From Utricularia gibba (lineage: Eukaryota; Streptophyta; Magnoliopsida; Lamiales; Lentibulariaceae), in assembly GCA_002189035.1 (NCBI GenBank), contig NEEC01000010.1:248001-312000 (forward strand): a DNA stretch of 64,000 nucleotides, read 5' to 3'. How positions within the stretch are numbered: the stretch's first letter is position 1; every line of letters starts with the position of its first letter. Position numbers and translations under genes: made by a program. The notes under the pieces were generated by a model. It saw only the letters and a program-made list of their open reading frames with translations, was not told the DNA's origin and searched no databases. This document shows positions 49,630 through 61,145 of the stretch, piece by piece.

Positions 49630-52214
49630 TATTGCGTGTTGTTTTCTCAATAAATTTTGATTGTAAAAAACGTAAAAAAAAAATGAACGTAGTACAAATG
49701 TCGATCCTAGGAAGTTGAGTTTTGTGAAAAGTGTTTTGTGCTAAACTTTTACAAATTTTATGAGTTTGTAAAAGTATTTTGAAATGCTAAAAAACAAAAT
49801 ACAACGTAAGTAATGAGTCTTTACTAGGAAAGCAGTTCTTAGTAAAGTGATTCCATTTCCTCCTTTGTTTATTGATAAATGAAAATTTTTGAATCGTCGC
49901 AATAAAATCAAATTTTCGTATCAAATAAATCGATAAGCTCTAAACTATATAAAATACAAATTTAAAAAACTCGTATATTAGATTTCGAGGTTGATCAAAG
50001 AACATGTGTTTGTAAAGTGTTTTTTGAGATGTAGATTCATAGAATAAATAGTACTCTTAGTTCAAGATCAGACTAACAACAATATGCAAGTTTAATAATT
50101 ATGATCAAATCCAATAGTAGACAATAATAAATGCACGTTTTGTGCACAATGTCATGGGTATGCTGGTGATGTGGTACTAAGATTCCTAATTTAATTTATA
50201 ATATTTCTATACTTACAACTTCAAACAACCTAAGTTCACCTAGGTTATTTCTCATGTTTTTGATTAAGTTAGCCCTTAATTTCATCACCTATACCACACC
50301 ATGTGTGAAATATGTAGAACTAGATCTATCCGACTCTACTAGTTTTACCCAGGACTAACGCATACTATCCATGTATTGATTTGTTAGTGTACCTCTAAAT
50401 AAAGTATTTGAGTTGTGAAGCTGTTTATTTCCCCCTTAAGTCTACTTAAAGAATGATAGAAACGAAAGTTAAGACACATTGATTGATTTTCTTATGAACC
50501 ATAGCTCCACATTACCATTTTATACCTTAACGCATCCTTAAGATCTAGCCAATCATATTTGGTAAGCAAAACAAGATCACATACTCATAAACTAATGGAA
50601 CATCATAAACATTATAAGACAAATTGTCACATAAATTAAAAATAAACAAAAAATAAGGCGAAATAGTTCTGTTCTCATTGTGCTATTTTTCATAGCCCAA
50701 AATAGTAGCACTGAACTAGGTTCATGAGGTTATTCTTCACATGGAGGTTTTTTCTTCTAGACAAATCTTCCTCTCTACTCCTTTCGTTCGTTCGTTCTAG
50801 AACTCCCTCATGTGTGTTCTTTGTTACTTCCAAAAACTCCTCCTCCAATTTTCACACTCCTCCAAAAATATCTCTCTTCCTTTAATCCAATGTAATGTTC
50901 CTAGCACCAGCATTGCTCTCGGCCTGAATTTGTAGATTGTGAGCGACAAAATAGTGCTCTTTGTCTCCCTTTGAATATTATGCCCTCTTCTACTTATTCC
51001 ACACATCTTTGAGTCTGATTTGCTGCTAATCCTCATGCTAGACTTAATTAAACATCAATAACAAAAGGTGTACTAAATCAAAGGATTTAGTTCACTTTTT
51101 AATATAAACATGAAATTAAGCTAAACAACATGTAAAATATGAAAAACCACACAAACCTAACCTAAACCACAACAAAACATCATAATTTGGTATTATAAAA
51201 TGCTAAGAAAACGTGTGTCATCACACTATGCTACAACAACATGAGATTTGTCTCTAAGTCCTAGCTTAGACTACCAAGAATCTAACTTCGTCAACGCCAA
51301 TGATGAACATAAACAACTCTGATAAATTTCAGATGTATGAGCTATAGAAGTGCTGGTGTTCATGTCATGTTATCACTCAAATGTGCATGAATAGATTCCT
51401 CTTAAAGAGTATTTTCAAAGATTGCTTCCTCAAATTGATTCATCCAAAATCGTTTAGGAGTATGGTTGCCAACTCAATTTTTTCTTTCTCTTCTCTTCTT
51501 TTTTTTTAGAAGTAAATGGGCAGCTTGTTTTGGACTAATACAGGTACAATGTTATAGCCTTTTCTGCAAAGGAGTGTTGGCCAAGCACTCATACCTTATA
51601 TCTCCAGGCATCCTCCTCTTCCATTGGATTATTCCATCCATGCACACTCTTTCACTACTTATTGAGTCCGCACATGCTCTTTTATTATGTGCTGTTTTTA
51701 GGACTTTGATCTCATATATTTTTTTTTATGATGCTTTTTTTCTTTTTTTTTAAGTTGGTAACCAGTCCTCAAAACGATTATAAAGTCTAGCAAATTATGT
51801 GAAACCAATCTAGATCATACTCCCTATGTTCCTCTAATCATGCGCATGTTCTCCTAAAGTAAAGGGTAAAAACATGTTCCCAGGAGTAAAAGTCTTAGAG
51901 AGCTCATACATCTAAACTATTTCTTTGTTGTAATATTCAATCATATGGCCATTCGAAGCAGCTTACTAACTTTAAACAAAACGAACAAAATGTCAGTGTT
52001 TTGTCTCTTGCAAGTCTTCTACAACACTCCAAGATTCTCATGTCACTTTGGGTGAAATTACACAAAAAAAAATTAAAAATATGTATAAATAATAATAATT
52101 GGATTTTTCTAATAAGATAAAATATTTATTAATATGACTTCTAATTTTAGGTGACTTAATCATGATTTAACACGAAATAATAAATAATAATTATGTAGAA
52201 ATTGATACTTAACA
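49630..52214 (+). repeat. LTR-A solo LTR interrupted by an antisense LTR-B
   Basis: The left end TATTGCGTGTTGTTTTCTC and right end GATACTTAACA match the LTR-A copy at 21311-22619. Flanking 5-mers are GTGGC (49625-49629) and GTGAC (52215-52219), four of five identical. Shared internal strings at the left are GTCGATCCTAGGAAGTTGAGTTTTG-like sequence and TTTCCTCCTTTGTTT, where similarity breaks. Subtracting the nested LTR-B (49873-51223) leaves 1234 bp, close to the 1309 bp of the intact copy. Confidence 0.7.
49873..51223 (-). repeat. LTR-B copy nested in LTR-A, minus orientation
   Basis: It starts TGATAAATGAAAATTTTTGA (reverse of the LTR-B right end) and ends ACGTGTGTCATCA (reverse of TGATAACACAT). 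Inside, AACCTAAGTTCACCTAGG and GACTTAGTTCAC-like blocks and a GAAAGGAG-type pyrimidine block near 50760-50880 fit the family in reverse. No exact duplication is visible, so the right edge may be off by a few bases. Confidence 0.65.
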
Positions 52215-52219
52215 GTGAC

Positions 52220-53096
52220 TAAGATTTGTATTTTGAGAAAAGTGGTTATCATCCTCACAAAACAACTGCCAAGATGAGTTCAAATGAGTTTTGGGATATC
52301 TCATTAGGCCTCATCTTAGCTCTCGCCAGCTCCTATTACAAGATTCCAAAAGAACTCATCCATTTTATAGAACTCAAATGGCTTATTTGTTCATCTTATA
52401 CCTTCATCTTTAGAAGTAATCCCCTTAAAATGTTTGTATACCTCATCTCTCCCCTAATAGTACCTAGTAAAGAACTCATTGGCCTTGAAGGGAAAGTCCT
52501 CAAAAATTTACAAATGTCCTCTCTCGAAGCCAAGTGCCTGATACTTTCAAGGTAAGAGTTTTTTTGCATTCCATGCTCATAGAGCTTCACTTGTCAACAT
52601 TCTTCCTTATTGAATCTCCTAGAGCTTTCTCAATGAGGACTTGTTCTAGGCTCTAGTTTCTTTATGCAAAAGGCCTATCAATAACATGGACAAGATCATG
52701 GGGGCAATCAAGTGAAACTTGGTCCCCATCAAAACAATTCATTAGCTGCCATGGGGTCTTGATTTCTCAAGAAGCACCATTTTGATCGAAAACAGACGTT
52801 CTTTTTCCCATCATCATTGAGAGGTGTGCACAAGGCATGCTTACATCGCTCAAAAGAACGTTAAATTACACATTTTCGGGTGATGCAATTGAACATCTCT
52901 AAAGGACAATAGAGCACCTCTACTTACAATGGAATGGTGGGTGTTCTAGGACTCTAGAGCATCTCTACTTATAAGGAAATGGTGGGTTTTTGAACGTGTG
53001 TTTAATAGCCAACTTCATGCTTGAGGAGACCCGAGAGTTCACCTCAGCTACGTAATGCTCTTGTTTCAGAAGAGCCTCAATAATCCATAAAGTATA
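52220..53096. other. Unidentified DNA, possible retrotransposon relic
   Basis: A 109-codon plus-strand frame at 52226-52555 and a shorter antisense frame have no recognised similarity. The block GAGCACCTCTACTTA near 52913 repeats as GAGCATCTCTACTTA near 52957, a short imperfect duplication. The sequence continues on the other side of the LTR-B at 53097. Confidence 0.3.
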
Positions 53097-54269
53097 TGAT
53101 AACACATATTTTTAAGTGATTGAGTGCATGGAAAAGATTTACATTGTGCTACAAAAATTTAGTTTTACTACCTAGTTTTATATTTTTGCGCATAAGTACC
53201 GCAATTGTGTTATTTTAGTCTTAGTTGGGACTAAATCATAGATTTAGTCTCAACCTTCTAATAGTTTTACTCGAGCAATGCAGTGCAGATCGCAACACGA
53301 ATCCCAAAGAGCCGAATATGCATAGTGTAGTGGCAGAAGATTAGTCCAAATGTTTGAAAAGTGGTACACACAAAATCCAAGGAAGAAAAAGGAAGATTTT
53401 GGACAAAAAGGGAGGAAAGATGAGAGAGAAGGCAAATCTCCCCTTAGAGACTCACGAACACATTTTATGGGGTGAAGGTTTTCTGGGGAAGAAGAAGAAG
53501 GAAGACAAACAGAAATGAAGCTGAAGTTCAAGATTATTTTCTGTCTTCAAAGAATATTACTCATAGCTAAGAGTAGCTAGTGACGTTTTTCAGTTTTTGT
53601 TGACACTTCACATTACTTGCTTGTTTGCTTTCTGGTATTTGACTGTAAAATGAGCACACTGTGGGTGATGTTTTCTTTTCCACTTTCGTTTACCTTAAGC
53701 ATGAGTAGCTAAGTACTTAGGGGGTGCCTTGAGGTAAAAAGGGGAGAAACATGTTAATCAACCTTTAGATCTAAATAGCCATGAGTCACGCCACTTCTTT
53801 AACAAACCAGGATAGATCAAGGAGGGGAAAGTAGTTAAACCCAACTTAACAAACCTAATTGGAGGTAGACCAAAGATTAGGGGGAAAAACAAGAATTCGG
53901 GTAGACCTAGATCTCGTGAGCTAGTTGTATGATTTGTGGTTTGTGTGAGTTTGTTTAGTGATTAGCATACATCCCCTAGGAGTCCTAAGGCATCACCCAT
54001 TCCATTCCAAAAACAACCGAACCCTAGAACTTATTACTTTTCTTTACTGTATTTCGTTTTAGTTCTTCCTTAGTCCTAGCTAAGATCAATTTTACCAACG
54101 TGACACTGATTTCATGCATTAACTTTCACATAGCAAGCACATGCTCTTTGTGTTCGACCATAATCACTATGCTCATAATTGCTTTATGCTTGAAGGTGTA
54201 TTATGTTATAAATTTATTTAATAGGAGAAATTTGCAATTTAACGACATTGCATAATTTTTCGTTTATCA
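53097..54269 (+). repeat. LTR-B solo LTR with perfect target duplication
   Basis: 1173 bp, TGATAACACATATTTTTAAG ... TTTTTCGTTTATCA. GTATA lies on both sides (53092-53096 and 54270-54274). It is very similar along its length to 29249-30419, for example CATAGTGTAGTGG, GTGGTACACACAAAATCCAAG and CGTGACACTGATTTCATGCA. No internal genes. Confidence 0.9.
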
Positions 54270-54419
54270 GTATACCACTATTGCCATCAATTGCTCCATC
54301 GACCTTTTACTGTCAAGTACATTAATTGCATTTTACTCTATTTTGAAATTTTCTTTGAAAGTTATGTTGTTTATGAAATATTTGCAAAATACCTTATACT
54401 AAGATTTGATTTATAAAAT

Positions 54420-54760
54420 AAATCCTAAAAAATAGAAATATATAAAGCTTAATCTCTAAATTTCAAATCATAATACTAAATTCGAAATTTAAAAATTATA
54501 TAATATAAACCCTAAAATCTAAAACTTAAATATGAAATCTTAAATCCTTAAATATTAAACCACAAAACTAAATACCAAATTCTAAACTTTAGAACTTAAA
54601 CTCTAAAAACCTAAACCCTAATCGTGAAATCCTAAACCCTAAATAAGTAACCTTAAAAAAAATTTAAATCCTAAACTCTAAATCATTAATCGCAAAAGTA
54701 GTCATAAATTACAAAAACTTAATATATAATATTCCTAAGTTATAAATACTAAATATCAAA
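54420..54760. repeat. Degenerate telomere-like (CCCTAAA-type) tract
   Basis: A roughly 340-bp stretch is built from variants of CCTAAA, with short exact or near-exact CCCTAAA words near 54507, 54610, 54637 (AAACCCTAAATAA) and many TCTAAA/TCCTAAA units. The plant telomere unit is CCCTAAA, and this resembles an eroded interstitial copy. Confidence 0.6.
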
Positions 54761-57376
54761 CTTTAAAATTGAACTAGGTAAATTGCAAAGAATAACTTAG
54801 TTTGTGGTAATTACAAATCTTTGCTATAACTAAGGTAAATGCCAAATCAAATAAAAAAGTTTATGCATTTGCCTTATTTCCGCAGCATTCATCCTTGGTT
54901 ATTAGACTCGATAGCTTTGTTCATTCCTTACTTTTTTACCATCTTCCTTAGGTGGGCAACCATGTCTTCTAGTTAATTGATTTTAACAACCATAGGTTTG
55001 AAGTCGTAATGAAGGAGAGGCAAGCTGGTGCCAAGTTTTTGGATGCACATTTAACCCTCTCTGAAGAGGTGAGTTTTTTGAAGGATGAACCTTCTCAATT
55101 GCAAATGCAAAAGAACGAGGATAGGGTCTAATTAGAGGGTGAAATCCATAACCTAGAAAGGCCATTGGACGAGTTCAACTCCCAATAGGTGGTCTCTAAG
55201 AAGCGGGAGCAAGAGCTTGAAGAGGAGCTGATATGAATAAAGATTGCCCATGCTAGCCTCAATGAAGTTGAGTGGACTTCCGCTGTCCAGAAGGTGGAGT
55301 TTGGATGATATATGCTGGGCTACTTCTTGATAGAATTGATTTGTCTCTTGGGGGTTAGGAATATGCAAATGGCATATCTCTTCAGCGAGGACATCTATGA
55401 TGAAAGATGGGAGTAGTTAATTCTACCTATAAATGAGAGCCTTCAACCCCTGGTGTCTTCACAATTGAACATGTCTTAGATTTTTCTTTCAATGGTGGAG
55501 ATAGCTTGAAAAATGGCCATGCCAATTCTACATGGGACTATGGCGGCCAATCCCATTGTCCAAGGGCCACTTTGCACAAGTACTCGTCTACGTAGATGTG
55601 ATGAATCACCACCTCCTGACTTGACAAACCACAAAGTAGTCATTAAGTTTGTAAAAGGGTGCCGGTTGTATTTAGAAGACTTTGTCATCTCATATTTTAT
55701 AATAAATACAATTGACTTGTATTACACATTTTTAATTTAGCGCATGCTTTCCTTTGAAGTATTTTTATTTACTTGAACATCCCATTGATTATTCAATGTC
55801 ATTACTAGATTTAAATAAACATAACTTAACACGATTTACCTTGTTGAGCTAATTTGTTTGCTCAAGCTTACTCCCAATTCCTTGTCGGACAAACTCTATA
55901 CCTCATGAACATTCATCAACCTCAAGGTTTTACATATTCCATGAGCTCACATCAGTAGTGTCATACATCAACATGTCAAAGGGGGTGCATAAAGTAATAT
56001 GACTTAGAATTCAACTATTTATTTATAATAACCTTCATAGTGATCATTGTAGCACAATGTCATGGAAGATATACACAAAGTTTAACATATGCCTTTCCAA
56101 GTACAAGACATTCAATGACCTGGATAGGATTTCTAAAATAGTTGGTAATGACAAGAGGTCGTAATTTAGCTGCAATAGGTATATGAGGTCAGTCAGCGTT
56201 TGGTAAGTAGGGGAGATGATAATCGTTGGGTTAGTGGTTTGAGCATATGCCATCTCCATCTTGCTACCTATGGAAACCCAAAAGTATTATCGCGTCTCTC
56301 TCCTTGTTACATCGATGTTGGATCTCTCGCCTTCTTTCGAATTCAGAATGGGTAAGAAGATAAATTTTGTTTCAATAATTAGGGTTATTTTAACTATCAA
56401 CCTCATGGGTAGATGCATATTCAAATAGTGGGTCTACGAAATGGTAATAATTATGTGAGACTAAAATTAATTAACTAATTAAATAGTTAAATTTTGGTTA
56501 GGTAATCTATAAAGAAATTAAATAGATAAATTTTAAAAGTGGGGATCGTGGGTTGGTTATAATTACGTGAACTCATATAAAGTAAAATAGAAGATTTTCG
56601 ACCTAATTAAAGTGATTAATTAAAAATATTTTCTATTCTATTTTTCATTTGCAATCAAACATGAAATAGAGATGTTCAAATTATTAAAAAAAAATCCGGT
56701 TTTTGAAAAATGAAATATCGTTCCAAATTCAATGTTTATTTCCAACATATTCAATTTCATATATGATTAGGATATAGATTTGATTTTCTAATGTCCGATC
56801 CATATCATAGTATTCATATATGAATCCATTGAAATATTTTTTTAATTAATGTTTTGAAATTATAATTATTTATGTCTCAATATAGTTATTCCTCTCAATT
56901 ATTTTTTTGAATAGAAATAAATAAAAAAAGTATAGCCATAGAATTTAAAAAAATTAAGTTGAACAAATGATATCCAATTACATAATATATAATATAATAT
57001 AATAAATTTAAAAAAAATAAGAAAGTATTTTTTTGATACACGAATGTTATAAAAAATAGTAAAAATTGAAACTCGGATATACATCCCATCCGTGTTTGAA
57101 ATTTTGAATTATTCGATATTCGATATTCGGATAATTTGTGAATATTTATAATAGTTTTAAATTTAAATATAGACATGCGATGATGAATAGTATTACCGAA
57201 AGACATAGAGACCAAGTAAATTGATTTTTATATGTCATAATAGATTTCCATGTCGAGGGTGGGAGAGAGATGAAGCGCCAAATAAGACACATTTTTATTC
57301 CTTTTTGGTACATGGAGCACATAAAGGCGACATCTGGAGACCGGGGGTTTCTCTTCCGCTTTGTTGCTTCCTTCCA
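54761..57376. other. Intergenic DNA with a possible coiled-coil coding relic
   Basis: About 55005-55260 on the plus strand reads as a charged, coil-like segment (KERQAGAKFLDAHLTLSEEV; later S-K-K-R-E-Q-E-L-E-E-E-L) with stops at 55129 and 55186, like the coiled-coil part of a transposon protein. Its family is not known. 55513-55740 is a short frame of no known family. 56300-57220 is very AT-rich and empty apart from the 3' region of the aquaporin gene. Confidence 0.35.
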
Positions 57377-58482
57377 TCAGTAGGAGGAGGAGGCGGCGCT
57401 CCTTTGGGAGTGGGACCCCAGAGCATTCGCGGCACCCGCCCTCAAGATGCACTGGTGAAACAGCATAGCGATGCCTGCTCCTGTGAATGGCCCAACCCAG
57501 AAAATCCACTGCCCAAAATTGTTGGTTTTCACTGATTAAAGAGGGTGAGGGTGTGCGCTCTGTGCTGTGTGCTGTGTGCTATGTTGGATACTTACATGAT
57601 CATGCCATGCTCTGCCATACACGACGGCAGCTCCTAAGCTTCTTGCCGGGTTGATCCCCGTGCCGGTTACCGGAATTGTCGCCAGGTGCACCATGAAAAC
57701 AGCGAATCCGATGGGAAGTGGAGCCAATACCTGCACCACACGAAACCAACAACAACCTCATTCATGATCCTTGCTTGTCTAAACCAGTCAGTTTTACGGT
57801 GATCTTTGATTCTTACTGGAACATGTGAGTCTCTAGCGTTTCTTTTGGGATCAGTGGCGGAGAATACTGTGTAGACAAGCACGAAAGTTCCGATTATCTC
57901 CGCCCCCAGGCCGGCGCCGGTGCTGTAAGCCGAGGATAGACCGTTAGCGCCGCCCCCGTAATCGTCGTAGTAGGTTCTCTGAAATGCTTTCACAAGGCCG
58001 CAGCCGCATATGGCGCCCGAACACTGAGCAATCATGTACAGAACAGCCCGAACCAGAGACACCTTTCGTGCCAGGAAAAGCCCAAATGTCACCGCAGGGT
58101 TTATGTGCCCCCCTGAAACAAACAAAAAATATCAAAAGAGGGGAAGAAAAAGCAAGGGAACAAATCAGATTTCGATGGGGCTGCATACCGGAAATTCCGG
58201 CGGTGCAGTAAACAAGAACGAAGATCATGCCACCGAAGGCCCAGGCAATACCCAGAATCCCAACGCCGCCGCAGGCGTCACCGGAGCTCTGTCTCTTGTA
58301 TCCAATCACAGTCAACACGGTGATGTACAAGAAGAGAAGCGTCGCAACGAACTCCGCAATAGCTGCTCTGTACAACGACCACTTCCCCAGCTCCTCCGGA
58401 TCGAGGAGCAGCGCCGGGGCGGATCCGAGTAGTCCCTGGCGGCGTAGGGAGTTCCCACCTCGACATCCCCCTCCTTTCTCAT
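57377..58482 (-). CDS. PIP2-type plasma-membrane aquaporin, one-base frameshift in exon 1
   Basis: Four exons with GT-AG introns, the usual PIP layout: 58189-58482, 57817-58112, 57596-57730 and 57377-57508, giving about 285 residues. The short N-terminus ([20 protein letters not shown]) and long C-terminus are of PIP2 type. Both NPA boxes are present ([10 protein letters not shown] and [10 protein letters not shown]). The aromatic/arginine filter reads F (AWAFGG), H (MVHLAT), T and R, typical of water-conducting PIPs. A conserved loop-A Cys and a C-terminal Ser-rich tail ([13 protein letters not shown]) suit gating by phosphorylation. In exon 1 a run of four G at 58416-58419 must have five for the frame to pass from S-D-P-P to the [14 protein letters not shown] segment. 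The exon phase also needs that base (294 versus 295 nt). The rest is intact. Confidence 0.92.
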
Positions 58483-58586
58483 CCCGATGATCTCCAAACT
58501 GGACTCAGACACGAAATAGATGCTGCTGAATTGTTGATTTCCGGGTGCTTGGCTCACGTGAATCAAGGGCGGAGGAGTGGGGAATT

Positions 58587-58594
58587 TATTTATA
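58587..58594 (-). promoter_or_regulatory. TATA box of the PIP2 gene
   Basis: The minus strand reads TATAAATA about 105 bp upstream of the start codon, leaving a leader of about 75 nt. It lies in locally GC-rich DNA. Confidence 0.65.
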
Positions 58595-58599
58595 TTCTG

Positions 58600-60233
58600 G
58601 GGAATTGAGATTCAAGTCTCCGATCCCGCCCCTGTCGTAATTCACTCAGCCTCCTAACCAATCATGTTTCCCCGTCTGTTCACTTTTTAATTGCCTACCA
58701 AGCGGAGACACCTGTGAGTTTAAAAACTAAAAACTCAACCGTACAATCGGTTATTTTGAAAAATAATCATTTTTCATTTTAAAAATTGGATAAATAGTTA
58801 TACTTTAAAAATCTTTTGAAAAATGACTATCTCACTTATGGATTTTTAAAATAAATAATTTTTTCGTAAATTTAAAAATTAGATAAGTGCAATAATGATA
58901 CTTTTTATTTTATTTTATCACAACATATGTATTACCTTTCTGCAAAGATGTGTGCAAATATTGCTAGTTTACAAATTGAGGCCATTAAAGGCCTATCGGA
59001 ATAGATGAGAGCCATGTCACTGGGCGGTGCGGTCTCGCGTTAATTAAATCTAACGGCGCAACGTGTAGCGCACCTCAGCTACGCCACGCCATCAATAAAG
59101 AAAGACGGACTCCGTTCACCTGTGCTGTGGGTATCAATCTACTCCCGTGGCCCTCATCCCTACCAATTTAATTGGCACTCAACTGAAGTCGATCGTATTA
59201 AACGCGCATCTTCTCTGCGATACAGAAAAAAAAGAAAGAAAAAAGAATAGTCTTCCATTCACCCCGCAATAGTGAAGGATCAGCAAGCAATCCGAGTAGA
59301 ATGGATTAGAGAATAGAATTCTGGATATGAAATCAATTCAAAACAAACGAGCCCATAAATACACACGCGGCGGCACATGAGACAACAGAGATTAGGAGAT
59401 GGATCCTAAATATGGATGATCATGAGTCGGTTTCTACTAGACCCATAATCGATCCATGGAATTTTTCAAGGACCTACAATTGGAACCATAATCACCGGTG
59501 CTTGCATGGTTCAGTTTCAAAACGGTTCTGGTTCGCTTCTGAATAGAACCATAACATAAGATCTAGTCAGTAGCCACGTAAATGACCCTCATTCCTCAAA
59601 TCCCAAAACCTAATTACCAGTTTACTATTATGCTTGATTAATATAGTATTAAAAATAATATAATATTATATTATATTAAAAAACCTTTTGGTTCTCAATT
59701 AAGTTCTGATCATACCAAAACCGTCAATTCCTAAAATTTAGGACCCAAGAACCGACTTAGAATGGGAACATGTGGAACCAGAACCACAAAAATCAGTAGT
59801 TCAATTTCAATTCTGATTGGATTCTGATTCTTTGAATTAGCCAAACTCTAAACCTCATCCAGGCAACTTGCCGCTTATCATTGTGGATAGTGTATGCCTG
59901 CCTCTCCCTCTCAATAATGAACCCATGCATTCCATTGTAAGATACACCCTTACAAACATGTACATCAAATATGATCCGCATTCTCTGACTTTTTTGGGAA
60001 TCTTTGTATGTAAGATATTGAGTGTTAATTTATAAAATTTTTCATGCTTTTAGAGAAGAATAACATTGGTAATCCAAAAAAAAAAAAAACTAGGGATATT
60101 AACACACTAATAAAAAGAAGTCTACTAAGAATTTGAAGGCAAAATGAACAAAGTTCCCAAACAAGTTACAAAAACTCAAGAGAATTTGAATGCTCCTTAG
60201 GTGTTCAATGATTTGAGTCAATTTTAGTGTTAG
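58600..60233. other. 5' flank of PIP2 and spacer, possible hAT-like MITE
   Basis: 58600-59390 holds no gene. 59420-59860 has repeated GGTTCT/AGAACC words in both orientations (GGTTCTGGTTCGC, GGAACCAGAACC), which recalls a non-autonomous hAT-type element, but clear ends and duplication were not found. 59860-60233 is empty. Confidence 0.35.
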
Positions 60234-61145
60234 AGTGTTAGGAATATGTCAATTAGAATAGGGAAAATACCAAAATGTGCCTTGGTTAAATTATTTTTGG
60301 TAAAAACACGATTTGGGTCATTTTTCCCTTAGCTCAGGTGTAGGGTTGTTTTATTGTTTATCCAAGCCCATGTACATCCAACCCATTTGGATTGATTCGT
60401 ATAATCTGACTAATTTGCGAAGTTGTTATGAGAATAGGGGTAGAACAAGAATTACAAGTTAATGTGGAGGAAGAATAAGGAAAGTTGTCAAAAAAGAAGG
60501 CAAGAATCTCGTAATGAACGCAACTAACTACAACTAGTACGCGAAATTGGGGTGAATAAAGAAAGAAAAAGATTTACTGTCTATATAATTCCTTTCTTTC
60601 TAGAATATTTGAAAGGTAGAACACATGACTCTTTGGAGGAGACTTTGTTTGGCCAGAGGATTCATCTGTTTAGGGAGATTTTCTCTCCCAAGAGTGCTTT
60701 TGTGATTGGAGTGGAAGAGAAGACGAAGGAGAGGCATTCCAGCATGACACTGTGATTAATCTCTGATATCAAAAGTGCAGCTGAGACCTGAACGAAAGAC
60801 AAGAAGGCCTAGGAACCTGCAGTTTGAGAAGAAGACATAGAGATCACAAAACTGAGGAATCGAATAAACATTTTACCTTTCTTGCGAATCTTATTTCTTG
60901 CATCATATTTCATGAACATGTACACTATTTCCATCTCGTGTTTTCAATATTCAACGTGTTTAAATGCTTTCATCATCTTATTTACATACTTTGTTATTTG
61001 CTTTTAGTTTAGAAACAAAGAAGTTTTTTATTTATTTAAGTTAGAGTAGAAACCCACTTCCAGAAAATCTCCCGTTTAATCAAGCTTATGCATAAAACTA
61101 ACAACTAAAAGTTGTTTGCTCTCTATGGATCCACCTGGATTTACT
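60234..61145 (+). repeat. Dispersed repeat family C, copy 2 (LTR-like)
   Basis: It begins TGTTAGGAATATGTC, an LTR-like start, and aligns with 5704-6625 through CAACCCATTTGGATTGATTC, GTTTGAGAAGAAGA and ACTAACAACTAAAAGTTGTT. The right end was placed where similarity fades; no CA end or duplication was verified. Confidence 0.5.

Noticed and set aside
56895-57215. 106-codon minus-strand hydrophobic frame
   Set aside because: It is composed of AT-rich Phe/Ile/Tyr codons with no family or gene context.
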